DNA from: Onthophagus taurus
Taxonomy: Eukaryota > Arthropoda > Insecta > Coleoptera > Scarabaeidae
Direction of reading: 5' to 3'
Length of the DNA: 64,000 bases
NCBI RefSeq assembly: GCF_036711975.1
Contig: NC_091971.1
Span: 3,541,501 to 3,605,500 of the forward strand
In this document: piece by piece, positions 1 to 24,103 of the stretch
Position numbering within the stretch: position 1 is the first letter of the stretch
Layout of the letters: each line of letters begins with the position of its first letter
The notes under the pieces: generated by a model
Told to the model about the DNA's origin: nothing
What the model saw: only the letters and a program-made list of their open reading frames with translations
Databases searched by the model: none
Translations under genes and position numbers: made by a program

Positions 1-836
1 CCAGTAGATAAAATGCAACTTTTAGAAGTCGTAACTCATCCAAAAACTAGTCAAGACACTTGCGCGGCTGCCGTTGAGGTTGGATTAAAACAAGGAAAAG
101 TTGTGATTACCGTTGGTGATGGTCCCGGATTTTACACAACTAGGATTTTATCTACAATGTTATCAGAAGCTATTCGATTACTCCAAGAAGGTGTTGATCC
201 AAAAGAATTGGATACTTTAACAAAGAAGTTTGGTTTCCCCGTGGGGGCGGCTACTTTAGCTGATGAAGTTGGGTTGGATGTTGGTGCTCATATTGCAGCT
301 GATTTATCAAAGGTAATTATTTTTTTTTAATTAATCATTTAATAAAGATGTATTTTTAGGCATTTGGTGAAAGAATGAGTGGGGGAGATTTAAATATAAT
401 GAAAGATATAGTTCAAGCTGGTTGTCTTGGAAGAAAATCTGGAAAAGGAATTTTCGTTTATGAAAAGGGAAGTAAAAATCGCGATGTAAACCCCGAGGCG
501 ATTGATATCTTAAAGAAATATTCGCTGGAACCTAAAGGTTCATTTAGCGATGAAGATAAACAATTAAGGATGGTATCTCGTTTTGTAAATGATGCGGTTT
601 TGTGCCTTGAAGAAAAAATTTTGGCCAGCCCACTTGAAGGCGATATTGGCGCCGTTTTCGGTCTTGGATTCCCGCCATTTACCGGCGGCCCATTCCGTTG
701 GGTGGACCAATTTGGCGCCGGCCAATTAGTCGCAAGAATGGAACAATATCAATCTTTATATGGAGCACCGTTCAAACCAGCTCAAATGTTGATCGATATG
801 GCCAAAGATCCATCTAAGAAATTCTATCCGAGTTAA
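1..836 (+). CDS. HADHA: Mitochondrial trifunctional protein subunit alpha, C-terminal part (partial at window start)
   Basis: Last two exons, 1-312 and 360-836, joined across a 47 bp GT-AG intron at a phase 0 junction (Lys|Ala). Reading is in frame from base 1 and ends at TAA 834-836. In the family this subunit carries enoyl-CoA hydratase and long-chain 3-hydroxyacyl-CoA dehydrogenase activity in mitochondrial fatty acid beta-oxidation, in complex with the beta subunit. What is seen is the end of the dehydrogenase part ([13 protein letters not shown]) and the C-terminal dehydrogenase domains ([16 protein letters not shown], then [15 protein letters not shown]). The N-terminal hydratase region lies upstream of the window. 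A likely poly(A) signal AATAAA is at 957-962. The gene runs in the same direction as junctophilin downstream. Identification is secure. Confidence 0.95.
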
Positions 837-13763
<12,927 letters not shown>

Positions 13764-15081
13764 TACACGGAAGCGCGTCTGGTGAGACGCCGAAATTCCG
13801 TTTTATGAAGAAGACGATTTTTTGAGATATCCAAGAAAAAGGAAAACGAAATGAGAAAAATGAACTTTGCGGACGCGAAGTCCCAATTTTTATTAAAAAT
13901 TAAAATTTTTAAAAAAATATCGCGTGATTAATGCTAAAAATGTGTTGTTGAAGAGATACGATGTGTTTTGGAGACATTTTCGTTGTTGGAGTTTTAAAAA
14001 TTTTATAGTATTTATTTGTAATTTATCTTATTGATCTGTTGAAAACGTTCAGTGTTGATTTTGATTCTTTTCTAGTTGAAATCTTTTTGTATTTCCGTTT
14101 TGAAATAAAAAGGAATCAAAATTGACATTGAAACGAGTATGTTATTGTGTAAAATTATAAAAGAAAAAGCGATAAAGCTTTTAATGTGAATTAAAAAAAA
14201 AATACATACGTGTCAAAATTTGAACGATGATTTCAAAATTTTTCTAAAACAACGATGATAATAAGTGTAAATGCAAAAAAAATTGATTCTAAAGGAATGT
14301 TGATAACGACTAAATGAGATTAAAAAAAATTGTGCGTGTTTTAGAAAAGTTTTGAGCGTCTTTTTACCTTACATTTATGCGTCTATTAAAAACTTAATTA
14401 AATAGAGGCGTTTTTAAAAAATTCGTTACTATTTTTAGGTAAATTCTAATTATATTTAAAAAAACTAAATAATTATATAACGCAAATTCCTTTTATCGTA
14501 ATATATTTGCGAGAACGTTGGTGCTGTTGCGAGAAACATGATATCGCCGTTTTATTTTTTTCCTTTTTTTTTTAAATAAAACTTCTCTGTCCGAAACGAT
14601 TGTAAACGAGAAGGAGTCGGCTACGAAGAGGAACAAAAAAGAAATCTTCTAAACTGTGTAATTTTGTGTGCCTTGTTATAAGCGCGCCGAAAATGGCGCA
14701 ACAGCGGCTTATACATTAAAAAAAAACCGCAGTAAATAAGGGAAACAAAACGACAAATTGAAACCGATTGTATTAATGTCCACTTTGTATAAGAATTGCA
14801 ACAAAGAATAAAACTATAGAATGTTTTACGAAATTTCTAGGTTTATATTTAATTATTACAAACAAAAAAATCTACCAAATAAAAAAAAACTTATTATTAT
14901 AAGTAAATAAAATAAACAAAGATAAAGAGAGTTATACTGCGACTTGTCCACTACTTTATATTTTCGATTTAATAAAGAAGAAGGGCTGACTGATTTTTTA
15001 TGTTTTAATTACCCACATTCCACTTTGATCATAATACTATAATGTGACATAAACCGTCAAATTTTGACTTCAAAAATCAAA
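13764..15081. other. Junctophilin 3' UTR and spacer to the DNAJB13-like gene
   Basis: AT-rich. AATAAA at 14807-14812 is the best poly(A) signal, which would give a 3' UTR of about 1 kb. No other gene seen. Confidence 0.55.
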
Positions 15082-16634
15082 ATGGGTTTAGATTATTACG
15101 GAATCTTACAAATACCAAGAAATAGCACAGATTTAGATATTAAAAAAGCGTAAATTAATTAATCCCAACTCACATTTTCCTACTTTTAAGTTTTTTAGTT
15201 TCAGAACATTAGCATTAGAATTTAATCCCGAACGATTACACCATAGAAGTTCCCGTCAAGTATTCACGTTAATATGCGAAGCGTACGATGTCCTCTCAAA
15301 TCCGTTAATAAGAGCCGTTTTCGATCAATACGGAGAGGAAGGTTTAAAAAATGGAGTTCCCGGACCACAAGATTACATAAAACCGTATCATTATCACGGG
15401 GATCCGATGAAAACGTACAAAGATTTCTTTGGAACCGCGTCTCCTTACGCCGATTTAATGGATTATATTTTGAATCCGCCGAAAATTTATGATTTGCCGG
15501 AAGGGAGGGGAATTTGCAAAAAGCAACCGCCTATTTATCATCCGTTGGCTTTAACGTTGCACGAAGTGTTTTTTGGGGGGGTTAAAAAAATGAAAATACG
15601 ACGATTGGAATTTATGGGGCCCGATAAAATTCAAACTGAGGTTAGAGAAAAAATTTTATCGATTCCTATTAAACCGGGATTGAGAAGGGGAACTGAAATT
15701 GTTTTTCCTGAAGAAGGGGATCAAAATCCAGCTCATATAGCAGGTAAAAATCAACAAAAGTTTCGTGCAGTCCTTCTGACTCCTTTAACGGAGAAAGTTT
15801 ATACTTTGCAAACAATGTGTTAGATATTTTGCAAACATTTTTTATCATTTCCGTTACACTTGAAATAAAAAGAAATCAAATGAAGCCCACAACCTGGGGT
15901 ACTTACCGTATCTGTTGCCTGTAGCTTCTTTTCTATGTTGGCCCATCGAACCATTCTTCTGGGGTACTTCCTTAAGAAAACGTTCTTCTGGCTCTTTGAA
16001 AAAGGGTGCGAATTATCTACATCTTCTGACGGTGTGATGTAGCTTATTTTTTGCGGTACCCACCATACTTGACCTCTCCATTATTAGTCCTGATTACTAG
16101 AATGCCAAAAAAAAACAAATTTCAAAAAGATTCTTTTAATTACAGCGGATATTATTTTTATAACCGAAGATCGACCTCACGAATACTTCGTCCGCGAAGA
16201 TGATAATTTAGTTACAGAAGCTGAGATAACACTACAAGAAGCACTATTAGGCACAACAATAACAGTAAATACAATAGACCATAGAATTATACGAATTCCC
16301 ATTACGGACATTGTTAAGTAAATTAAAAAATTTGATCAAAACTTTATTTAAGATCAATTTAATTTCTTTTGATTATAGTCCTGGTTATGAAAAAGTTGTT
16401 CCAAACGAAGGAATGCCCATTTTAGAAACTCCAGGTGAAAAATCTGACTTGATAATACGCTTTAGGGTCGAATATCCGCCGTATTTACCGAAAGCCAGTC
16501 GAGATTTACTCGAAAAAGCGTTCTTTTTGGCGAAAATCGGTGGCGGTAGAAACCAACAAGAAATGGTTAACAAAATGATTTTAGCCGATAAAATTATGAG
16601 AGTTTGTCCCGACGAACAATTACCACCTATTTAA
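15082..16634 (+). CDS. DNAJB13: DnaJ homologue subfamily B member 13-like (axonemal/sperm J protein)
   Basis: Four exons: 15082-15149, 15199-15743, 16146-16317, 16379-16634; all GT-AG, frame kept, about 346 residues. The J domain opens with GLDYYGILQIPRNSTD and ends with YDVLSNPLIRAVFDQYGEEG. It is followed by a short linker and two beta-sandwich substrate-binding domains (PLALTLHEVFFGG, then ITLQEALLGTTITVNTIDHR). In family knowledge DNAJB13 is a radial-spoke protein of cilia and sperm flagella, not a general chaperone. In agreement, the catalytic HPD tripeptide of canonical J domains is replaced here by NPE (LALEFNPERL). The last residues (VCPDEQLPPI) are divergent. Intron 2 (402 bp) contains a foreign-looking patch at about 15880-16090. 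Confidence 0.9.
15880..16090. other. Foreign-looking segment inside DNAJB13-like intron 2
   Basis: About 210 bp, less AT-rich than the rest of the intron. The complementary strand has a short open stretch (KNVFLRKYPRRMVRWANIEK). It looks like a fragment of a repeat or dead gene, but I cannot name it. Confidence 0.3.
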
Positions 16635-16870
16635 TTCAATACAACCTTTTTTTTTGTATAATTAATGTTAATTCCAAGTAATTAAATAAATACAGTGAAT
16701 ATTTTTATTATAAATAAATGAGCGCCATCTCCAGACAAATTCGTAAATTATTATTAAAAAACTTAACCAATAGATGTCGTCATGACTTATTTACATGTCA
16801 AATGTCAACACATAAGATAACCTTTAAGTTTATTATAAATTTTTATCATATTGTTATTTAGTTTTTAAAA

Positions 16871-17425
16871 ATGGTTCAAGCTTGGTACATGGATAATGAT
16901 CCATCCGATCAGAGGAATGAACACCATAAAAATCCACCTGAATTCGTTGATTTAAAAAAGTTACATGATTTAACTGGGGTGCAATATTTTAAGTTAAATA
17001 TAGAACAAATTGATTCTGATGGTGTTTTGGAAGAGATTAAAAAGAAAAATGGGTATACATTTGAAGATGAACTAATTTGTTCCAAAGAATGTTTGGCGAA
17101 TTATGAGGAAAAATTAAAAATTTTTTATACTGAACATCTTCATACTGACGAAGAAATTCGCGTTTGCATTGAAGGATCTGGCTATTTTGATGTTCGGGAT
17201 AAAAATGATGAATGGATTAGGGTGGAGGTAACGCCTGGTGATATGTTGGTGCTTCCTGGGGGGATATATCATCGATTTACTTTGGATAATAAGAATTATA
17301 TTAAAGCAAAACGATTGTTTATTGGGGAACCGGTGTGGACAGCTTATAACAGACCCGTTGATGAGATGAGTTGCAGAAAAGATTATTTGGAAAAATTGGA
17401 AAAAGGCGAATTTGTTGGTGTTTAA
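16871..17425 (+). CDS. ADI1: Acireductone dioxygenase
   Basis: Single-exon gene, 184 residues, the usual size for the family. The enzyme is a metal-dependent cupin of the methionine salvage pathway that oxidises acireductone to the keto-acid precursor of methionine and formate. The metal ligands are all visible: His89, His91 and Glu95 in HLHTDEEIR, and His134 in LPGGIYHRF. The start [15 protein letters not shown] is typical of animal members. The gene is tail-to-tail with the RPB7 gene; AATAAA at about 17452 is a likely poly(A) signal. Certain. Confidence 0.97.
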   Translation: MVQAWYMDNDPSDQRNEHHKNPPEFVDLKKLHDLTGVQYFKLNIEQIDSDGVLEEIKKKNGYTFEDELICSKECLANYEEKLKIFYTEHLHTDEEIRVCIEGSGYFDVRDKNDEWIRVEVTPGDMLVLPGGIYHRFTLDNKNYIKAKRLFIGEPVWTAYNRPVDEMSCRKDYLEKLEKGEFVGV

Positions 17426-17490
17426 AATACAATTAAAAAAATTGTTTTCTAATAAAATACTTTTAATTCCTTTTCTTAATTAATTTACTT

Positions 17491-18247
17491 TTAATTACTG
17501 ATCAGACCTAAATAATCGTCCATTAATGTACCAATAGCAAACTAAAAAAATAATATTAGTAAATTATTAAAATAAATAAAAGTTATTTACAATTCCTGTT
17601 GCATCAACTCTAGTTCCGACAATTTTCAATCTAATTTCACCTTCTGAATGAATAACAACATCTTCATCTTTGGTTTTATAACATTGCGGGTTTACGTTTG
17701 GACAAAATTCCATTTCAGCGGGAATTGAGTGATGTGAAATAAAACAGGATAATGGTCCAATTTCAGCAAACATTCCAACCTAAAAATAAAAATAATTTAT
17801 AACCAAGCAATAACCATTGTTTAAACTCATTACTTTATTAACTTGTCTTACAACAGCATCCAAAACCTCGCCTTTAAAAGGTCTAAACACTATCGCTTTG
17901 TATTTAACTGGATACACCACAAAACCTTGTCCTGGAAGAATCAAACCAGCTCCAATATTATCGATAGTTGTCACAGCAATAACAAACCCATATCTAAAAA
18001 ATCGATCTCACCTTGATTATCAATTTATAAAGGTTTTATCATAATTTACATTAACTTACTTTCCAGTACAAGTTCCTTCTACTTCGGTATACAACTTAGT
18101 TTTCACTTTTTCAAGCAGTTGGGGTCCGAAATATTGTGGGTGAAGAAGTATTTCGTGTTCTAATGAAATCTACAAGCAACAAAACATAATTTTACGTTAC
18201 ATTTAAAAAATTATTATGATTTAGAAGATATTTACATGATAAAACAT
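17491..18247 (-). CDS. POLR2G: DNA-directed RNA polymerase II subunit RPB7
   Basis: Five coding exons in minus order: 18247-18236, 18169-18060, 17993-17834, 17779-17591, 17541-17491; 173 residues. RPB7 pairs with RPB4 to form the stalk of RNA polymerase II. The protein begins MFYH, all that the 12-nt first coding exon encodes, and continues [19 protein letters not shown]. The SHS2-like tip follows ([36 protein letters not shown]) and then the OB-fold ([33 protein letters not shown]), ending in [10 protein letters not shown]. Introns are 49-66 bp. The start exon adjoins a duplicated 5' segment (18246-18590). Certain. Confidence 0.97.
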
Positions 18248-18590
18248 GTTTAACGGTTCAAAACCAAACAACTTTTTAGGTTAGGATGTCTTCATAAGCT
18301 TTATTAATTGGCGCCATCTATGAAACATAATTGAAATGATAAATAATCAAATATTTAATTTATAATCAAAATTTTTCTTATAATTAATTTATTCTTAAGT
18401 AATATTTAATATATAACGTTTAATTTAATGTTTAACGGTTCAAAACCAAACAACGTTTTAGGTTAGAATGTCTTCATATTCATATTCTGCGCCATCTATG
18501 AAACGTAATTGAAATAATAAATATTTAATTTATAATCAAAATATTTCTTAAAATAAATTTATTCTTAAGTAATATTTAATACATAAACAA
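18246..18590. repeat. Tandem duplication of the RPB7 5' flank
   Basis: About 170 bp starting ATGTTTAACGGTTCAAAACC occurs at 18246-18416 and again at 18428-18590 in the same orientation with few differences. Each copy contains a GCGCCATCT motif (18311-18319 and 18489-18497). The first copy starts at the RPB7 start codon, so the promoter or 5' UTR is what has been doubled. The rest, up to the DERA stop at 18718, holds nothing recognisable. Confidence 0.8.
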
Positions 18591-18717
18591 TTACTTGATA
18601 AAATTAAATAATATTTACAAATTAAATGATTTGGGAATGGTTTGTTATGGGGCTGTCAAAAATTTGAAAAAAAACTATTATATGATAAAAAATAATAGTT
18701 TATTGCGTTAATCTTAA

Positions 18718-19842
18718 TTAACCCATAGTAAATTCATATGGAACAGGAGTTTTTCCAGTAACTTCTTTATACAATGAGTGCTCAATGTCACCTAATAACC
18801 CAGAAGCTCCAAATCGAAACAATTCGGGAGACAACCATTCTTTCCCCAACAGTTCTTTAACCATAACTAACCAATTAATTGCATCTGTGCTAGTTCTAAT
18901 ACCCCCTGCTGGTTTTAATCCAACCTAAAAAAAGATTAATTAAAATAATTAGAACCAACAAATTATTAGCTTACTTTATATCCAGTTCTTTGGTAGTAAT
19001 CAATAATTGCTCTAGACATCACAATTCCAAATGGTAAAGTAGCATTAATACTTTCTTTTCCAGTTGATGTTTTAATAAAATCAGAGCCAGCCATCATTGC
19101 TATTAAAGAAGCTTTGTAAACATTATTCAAATTGGTTAATTCACCAGTTGCTAAAATTGCTTTCATGTGAGCTTCCCCACAAGCTTCCCGCATTGCTTTT
19201 AATTCCTTATACAATAATTCCCACTGTCCAGTTAAAACCAAACTTCTATCAATAACTATATCAATTTCTGTGGCTCCTTCACCAACTGCATATTTAATTT
19301 CATCAAGTCTTGTGTGTAAAGGAAATTGACCACTTGGAAACCCAGTTGCTACTGATGCAACATTAATTTTTCCATGTAACCCCATTTTTTTTAAAGCTGT
19401 TGATGCATCATTCACTTTGGATGGGTAAACACAAACGGCTGCTGTGCGAATTGGACATTTTTGATCATAAGAAAAACCAAGGTACTCTAAAAGATCTTCT
19501 GGTATCGGGCGAGAAGCCTAAAAATTAAAACTTTAATCCAAGCATTTTAAATGGTTTAAGCGATACCTTTAAACACAATCTTGTAACATTACTGTTGGTG
19601 TCATCTCCAGCTAATGTTGTTAAATCAATCAGAGTGATTGCTTTAAGAAGCCAAGCGATGTAATATTCGTCTTTTAACGGCTTTGAACCAATCAAGTGTT
19701 TGGCTTGTTCATTAACAGCTGATAAATTAACACAAACCTTTTTTAACCACTCCAAATCTAAAATATTAAAGTTGATGTATTAGAATGTTGCAGGTGGATT
19801 TTTGATATTACCTAAATCACATCCGGGATTTCTTTCAATCAT
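18718..19842 (-). CDS. DERA: Deoxyribose-phosphate aldolase
   Basis: Four exons in minus order: 19842-19812, 19757-19567, 19517-18975, 18924-18718; 323 residues, near the size of animal DERA. The enzyme cleaves 2-deoxyribose-5-phosphate to glyceraldehyde-3-phosphate and acetaldehyde through a Schiff base. Visible landmarks are the animal N-terminal part (TLIDLTTLAGDDTNSNVTRL), VASVATGFPSGQ, the EIDIVIDRS strand, the active lysine in DFIKTSTGKE, and the C-terminal GLKPAGGIRT. Introns are 49-54 bp. The gene is head-to-head with the BTB gene at 20333 (about 490 bp shared upstream region). Confidence 0.96.
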
Positions 19843-20332
19843 TTCTTAAATTTAATGAAACAGTTCTCACACAAATTCGTGTGTAGGAATGAATGAAGGT
19901 CAATTTGATGATAAGGCATACGTTTCATAATACGCATCGATATCAAAACCTCGTTGAGTTAATTAATTAGTAAGCGAAAAAAAAGTCGTTTGAAAGTATT
20001 TAGTGCGAATCGGCACAAATCTATTACAAATAAAGGAAAAAATGCACGATTGTGTCGAATTCTCAATGTTAAAAAGTTTCTTTTCACTTGCACCAGATCG
20101 GGTCGTCGTGTGACGTAGTATTATTTGTTATTTTGGACGGTTTCCCCGCGGTTTTATTAATTTATTCGTCTAATCTAACAATAATTTATAAGGAACGCAA
20201 TAATTTTGAGTTACCGAGAAAAGTACCGTTTCGTCTACGAACTCAGCTAGAAATAGGTTATGTTTTAAGTCGAAAACGTGACAATTTGTAATGAATTTAT
20301 TGAAATATAATTAAAAAAAACGTAAATAAATC
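19843..20332. promoter_or_regulatory. Shared upstream region between DERA and the BTB-zinc finger gene
   Basis: 490 bp between two divergent start codons, probably a bidirectional promoter plus both 5' UTRs. I see no TATA box or gene in it; the local ATG-started frame at 20088-20291 has no coding character. Confidence 0.45.
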
Positions 20333-21969
20333 ATGGCTGTGGACCAATTCTGCCTAAAATGGAACAATTTTCAAGCTAGCATCATATCAGCCTTCGAAAG
20401 CCTTCAAACAACACAAGACTTAGCAGATGTTACACTAACCACAGAAGGCCTTAGTGTTAAAGCTCATAAAATAATTTTATCAGCTTGTAGTCCTTATTTT
20501 CGAACCGTTTTTAAGGTAATTATCATTTAATTTTGTTGTTTTCATTAATTAATTTGATTTTGTAACAGGAAAATCCGTGTTCTCATCCCATTGTGATTTT
20601 AAAAGACATTTTATATGATGATTTACTAGCAGTTCTTAACTTTATGTACCACGGGGAAGTGTTAGTAACCAAAGATCGTTTACATTCATTCCTACAAACG
20701 GCGGAAGTGCTCCAAGTCTCGGGATTATTGGGATGTTCCGATGTGGGGAAACCAAAACCTCCAAAGCAAAAAGATTCAGAATTACAACAATCAGTAGCCA
20801 AAAGAATTAAAGTAACACCTACGAAAATCGCGAAAAAAGACTATTTAAAACAAGACGAAAGAAAAACTATTCAGGAAGCGGGACGAAAAGAAATCCCTCT
20901 TGAAAAAATTAAGGTGGAAGTTGAAGAAAGACATCTTCATCCTGACGTTAACGAAAACGTTGGGTTTTCTGCAATTAGTGATAATAAACCATCGATTTTG
21001 GAGAGTGTTTTAGAAAATAAGGATACTTCAAGTATTTTAGAAAGATCTTTATTATCACACACGACAACTACAGGTTTAATTATATAAAATTAAATTAATT
21101 TTGTCCACGACTACCTTATAAATGAGTTTTCTAAAACAAGAGGGTAATCATTTTTCACAGAGTGAATAATAGCAAATCAATTTGACAGACTTGAATAATT
21201 ATTTGAAACGTCAAAATTTCAAAAAACGTCAATTTAATTTAATTTTTTAGGACTTTCTAAAGATTTGCCATTAAAAAAACATAAACAAATCCTTTTTTCG
21301 TATGATTTAAACATAAATTAATTAATTTTTGTAAAAAAAAATATGACATTTCATAAAATTGACATTTAATTTAGACAAATTGTTGTGAAGTTAGCTACAG
21401 TTGGTGACATTGAATTTGTGTCACATTGACGTTTAAATTTTATTCAAAAATTTATTTAAAAAAAATAAATTTATGGAATCAATTTGAATAGTAGTTGTGG
21501 ACAAAGTATTCTACTCACATAAAATATACTATTAATCTAAAAGAAAATTATTGTAGGATCAACATCAAAACATACTCAAAACGATCAAACTCAATCAACA
21601 TCAGAATTGGCAAAACACCTGTCAATACCTCGAGATAATTTAAATAATTCACCATCAATAGATTTATCGAACGAATCATGTGGCTTAATAAAAGTGGAAG
21701 AAGAATCAATAGAAATACCCCTCGATCCAAGCGTTGCAACAGAAACAATAACGCATTTGCGAACTTCCCAATCTCAACACGGATCTCAATGTGGAAATTG
21801 TCCCCATTGCGGAAAAACATACTCAAATCAATCAGCTTTAAAATACCACGTTAGACTGATGCATTCTGACCTGCTCAATTTGTATTGTTGCCATTTATGT
21901 CCTGAAATTTTTGATTATCGGGAGGCTTATAAACGACATATGGCAGAAATACATAGCCTTAGAAATTAA
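20333..21969 (+). CDS. BTB domain and C2H2 zinc finger transcription factor
   Basis: Three exons, 20333-20515, 20569-21073 and 21557-21969; about 366 residues. It opens with the insect BTB signature [20 protein letters not shown] and continues through [30 protein letters not shown] and [11 protein letters not shown], so residues 1 to about 115 are a complete BTB/POZ dimerisation domain of the tramtrack/bric-a-brac group. A charged linker with a KRIKVTPTK basic patch follows. The protein ends with two C2H2 fingers ([17 protein letters not shown] and [17 protein letters not shown]). In the family such proteins are nuclear, sequence-specific regulators. I cannot assign the named orthologue. It is tail-to-tail with the short Sp-like gene, whose duplicated unit begins about 10 bp after this stop. 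Confidence 0.9.
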
Positions 21970-22154
21970 GATTTAAATAAATAATAATTTGTATATCGTA
22001 TATTTACTATTTTTTATGATCTTATATAAATTTTATATACAATAAATTTTATAATGTTGAGATTTTTTATTATTTTTTAGTTTTATTAACAAGAAAAGAT
22101 ATATATAAAAATATATTTAAATTTAAAATTATAATACTGACATAATAACTTATT

Positions 22155-22280
22155 CTAAGCAGTTGAAACATCCAGAGGATCTGTTAAAATTGTATCATTT
22201 GTTTCATCTATAGGAATCATTAATTCTTCATCAAAATTGGAACTATCTCCAGATACTGATTGAGTTGATGTGTTTATTTC
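22155..22280 (-). pseudogene. Open but acceptor-less third exon of the Sp paralogue
   Basis: 42 codons in frame ([15 protein letters not shown] to PLDVSTA and TAG) correspond to the last exon of the parent Sp gene. The position matching the parent's acceptor CAG reads CTG, so normal splicing into this exon is not expected. The frame is nevertheless intact. Confidence 0.6.
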
Positions 22281-22331
22281 CAGCAATAAAAACGTTTAAT
22301 TAATATCACAAAATACAAAAATTAACTTTGC

Positions 22332-23122
22332 TTATATAAATACTCCAATATCTTCGTTACTATTACAACTCTGATTTCCAAATAACCACTTTTTAACTTT
22401 TCCTGATTCAGTCTGATTAGATTCTCTAATTTCCATATCAGATATCACCTCACCAAGAATTTCATCTTCACTGTTTGGAAATTCAACTTTCACTTCTATA
22501 TCCTCAACATTGGTTTTCTGAGAAATGTTCGATTAATAAAGAAATTAGTTAATTAAAAAAAACTTACTTTTGTCCTTTTCTTGTGATGTTTTTTGATATG
22601 TTTTGTAAAATAATCTTTTCTAATAAACTTTATGTTACACTTTGTACACACAAATCTTGCCTCTTTAGTATGTGTTCTTGTATGCCTTTGAAGACAGTCT
22701 ACTCTTGTAAAACTTTTTTCACAATATAACCAATTACAAATGTACGGTCTTTCACCAGAATGTGAGTGTAAATGGGCTTGTAAATGATATGTTTTTAAAA
22801 AAACCTTATTACATCCAGGTATATGACAATTGTGTAGCTTTCTTGGGTCTGTTATTTTTTTCTGTCCTGTTTTTAGACAATTAGGGCATGTGCAAGGTGT
22901 TCCTTTTTGTTTTTCATTTTTTTCCATTATTGGTGATTCTATTTTTACATTAACAAAAACAATGGGTTGACTCTCTGTTTTAATGATTACTCTTTCTGAT
23001 GAAATAGAGTCAGTTTTTTGTATTGTCTGATAAGTTGTCTGCCCGTTTTCAGACGTTATAGGCACTGGTGTTGATTGTTGCATAGAAATTTGATTCGTTT
23101 CGGGATCCATTTTTCCTAACAT
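22332..23122 (-). CDS. Short divergent Sp-family zinc finger paralogue
   Basis: Exons 23122-22568 and 22517-22332; about 246 residues if translation runs past the second exon's donor-like site to TAA at 22332-22334. It matches the second half of the Sp gene at 24104-27314: VPITSENGQTTYQTI corresponds to [15 protein letters not shown], then NVKIESP, a retained buttonhead-type box (CTCPNC), three C2H2 fingers and the acidic [15 protein letters not shown] tail. The N-terminal Sp box and most of the Gln-rich region are missing, and parts of two parental exons are fused without the intron. Finger residues that read DNA differ: finger 2 RSDELQR has become RVDCLQR, and finger 3 RSDHLSK has become RKDYFTK. 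All zinc ligands remain. A third exon (22280-22155) is still open but its acceptor reads CTG instead of CAG. It may be a new factor with altered specificity, or one starting to decay. Confidence 0.75.
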
Positions 23123-24103
23123 GAGTATTCCTTATAAATTATTCACGTGATATTATCAATAAATTAGAAGAAAAATAATTTTTCTGAGCTAAAATTCAGC
23201 TGTCAAAATGTTAACCTTAAAGGCCTTAATTAGTGATGGTGTCAACATTTTAAGACATTTTCTCAAGGTCATATTCCCTAGCTTTATGCAGTAAGTACCG
23301 TCCTTATCCATTTTTATACATTTTTGAGTCATTCTTATTATTTCATAATTTTGTAAGCTTTAAGTTAAATCAAACATTAAATATTTAATACAACTTTAAG
23401 ATGTTCGGAACAAGTAATAAGAGATGGCGCCATATAACAAAACTTATATTTTTAATATTTGAACTTTATCTATTCTATTTATGAATAGTAGAGAACCATT
23501 ATGATACAGCTGGTTAAAATCGAAGCTATACTTTACCTTATTGTATTTTTATAGTTTAACATTGTAAGTTATGTTGATTGAGGTGATAATAGCGCCATCT
23601 CTAGAGGTTGTTCAAGGTTGTTGATACATTTTTGTGATCTATTTAAATTGTAAAAATTTAGTTATAACACTTTAATTTATATCCAAATTTTCATATTATT
23701 TTCAGTTGAATGATTTAAACATGTTTTTAATGTTTATAAACATGAATTTGACGTTTTATTGAGCTAAGAGTAAATGTCAAATTTGACAGATAAGTTGTCA
23801 AGTTATCTTTCAAATATTATTTTTAAACTATAAATATTAATTAATTTGTATTAATATGAACATAATAAATGACAAATTAATTTGTATATCATATATTTAC
23901 TATTTTTTATGACCTTATATAAATTTATATACAATAAATTTTATAACGTTGAGATTTTTTCATCTTTTAATTATTTTAACAAGAACAGGCAAATATAAAA
24001 ATATATTACGACTTAAGATTATCTCAATATTTACAGAACAAGACGTTAATCTGTACAAAAATTAATCTAGTTATCAATTAAAATTAGTTTTACTCTAAGC
24101 AGT
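23123..24103. other. Spacer between the Sp duplicates
   Basis: Roughly 980 bp. 23874-24060 resembles the 3' UTR of the paralogue (21978-22140). GCGCCATCT-type motifs lie at 23422-23430 (reverse) and 23592-23600. No separate gene seen. Confidence 0.5.

Larger units (their letters stand above)
21978..23122 (-). repeat. Downstream unit of a tandem segmental duplication of the Sp gene
   Basis: The sequence from about 21978 (TTGTATATCGTATATTTAC) through the last exons matches 23874-25700 in the same order: 3' UTR, last exon, penultimate exon, intron positions and zinc finger exon. Shared introns and a shared 3' UTR show a DNA-level duplication, not a retrocopy. Confidence 0.8.

Noticed and set aside
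22332-23122. Interpretation of the short Sp gene as a processed retrocopy
   Set aside because: It retains an intron at the parental position and shares 3' UTR and downstream exon order, so it is a DNA-level tandem duplicate.
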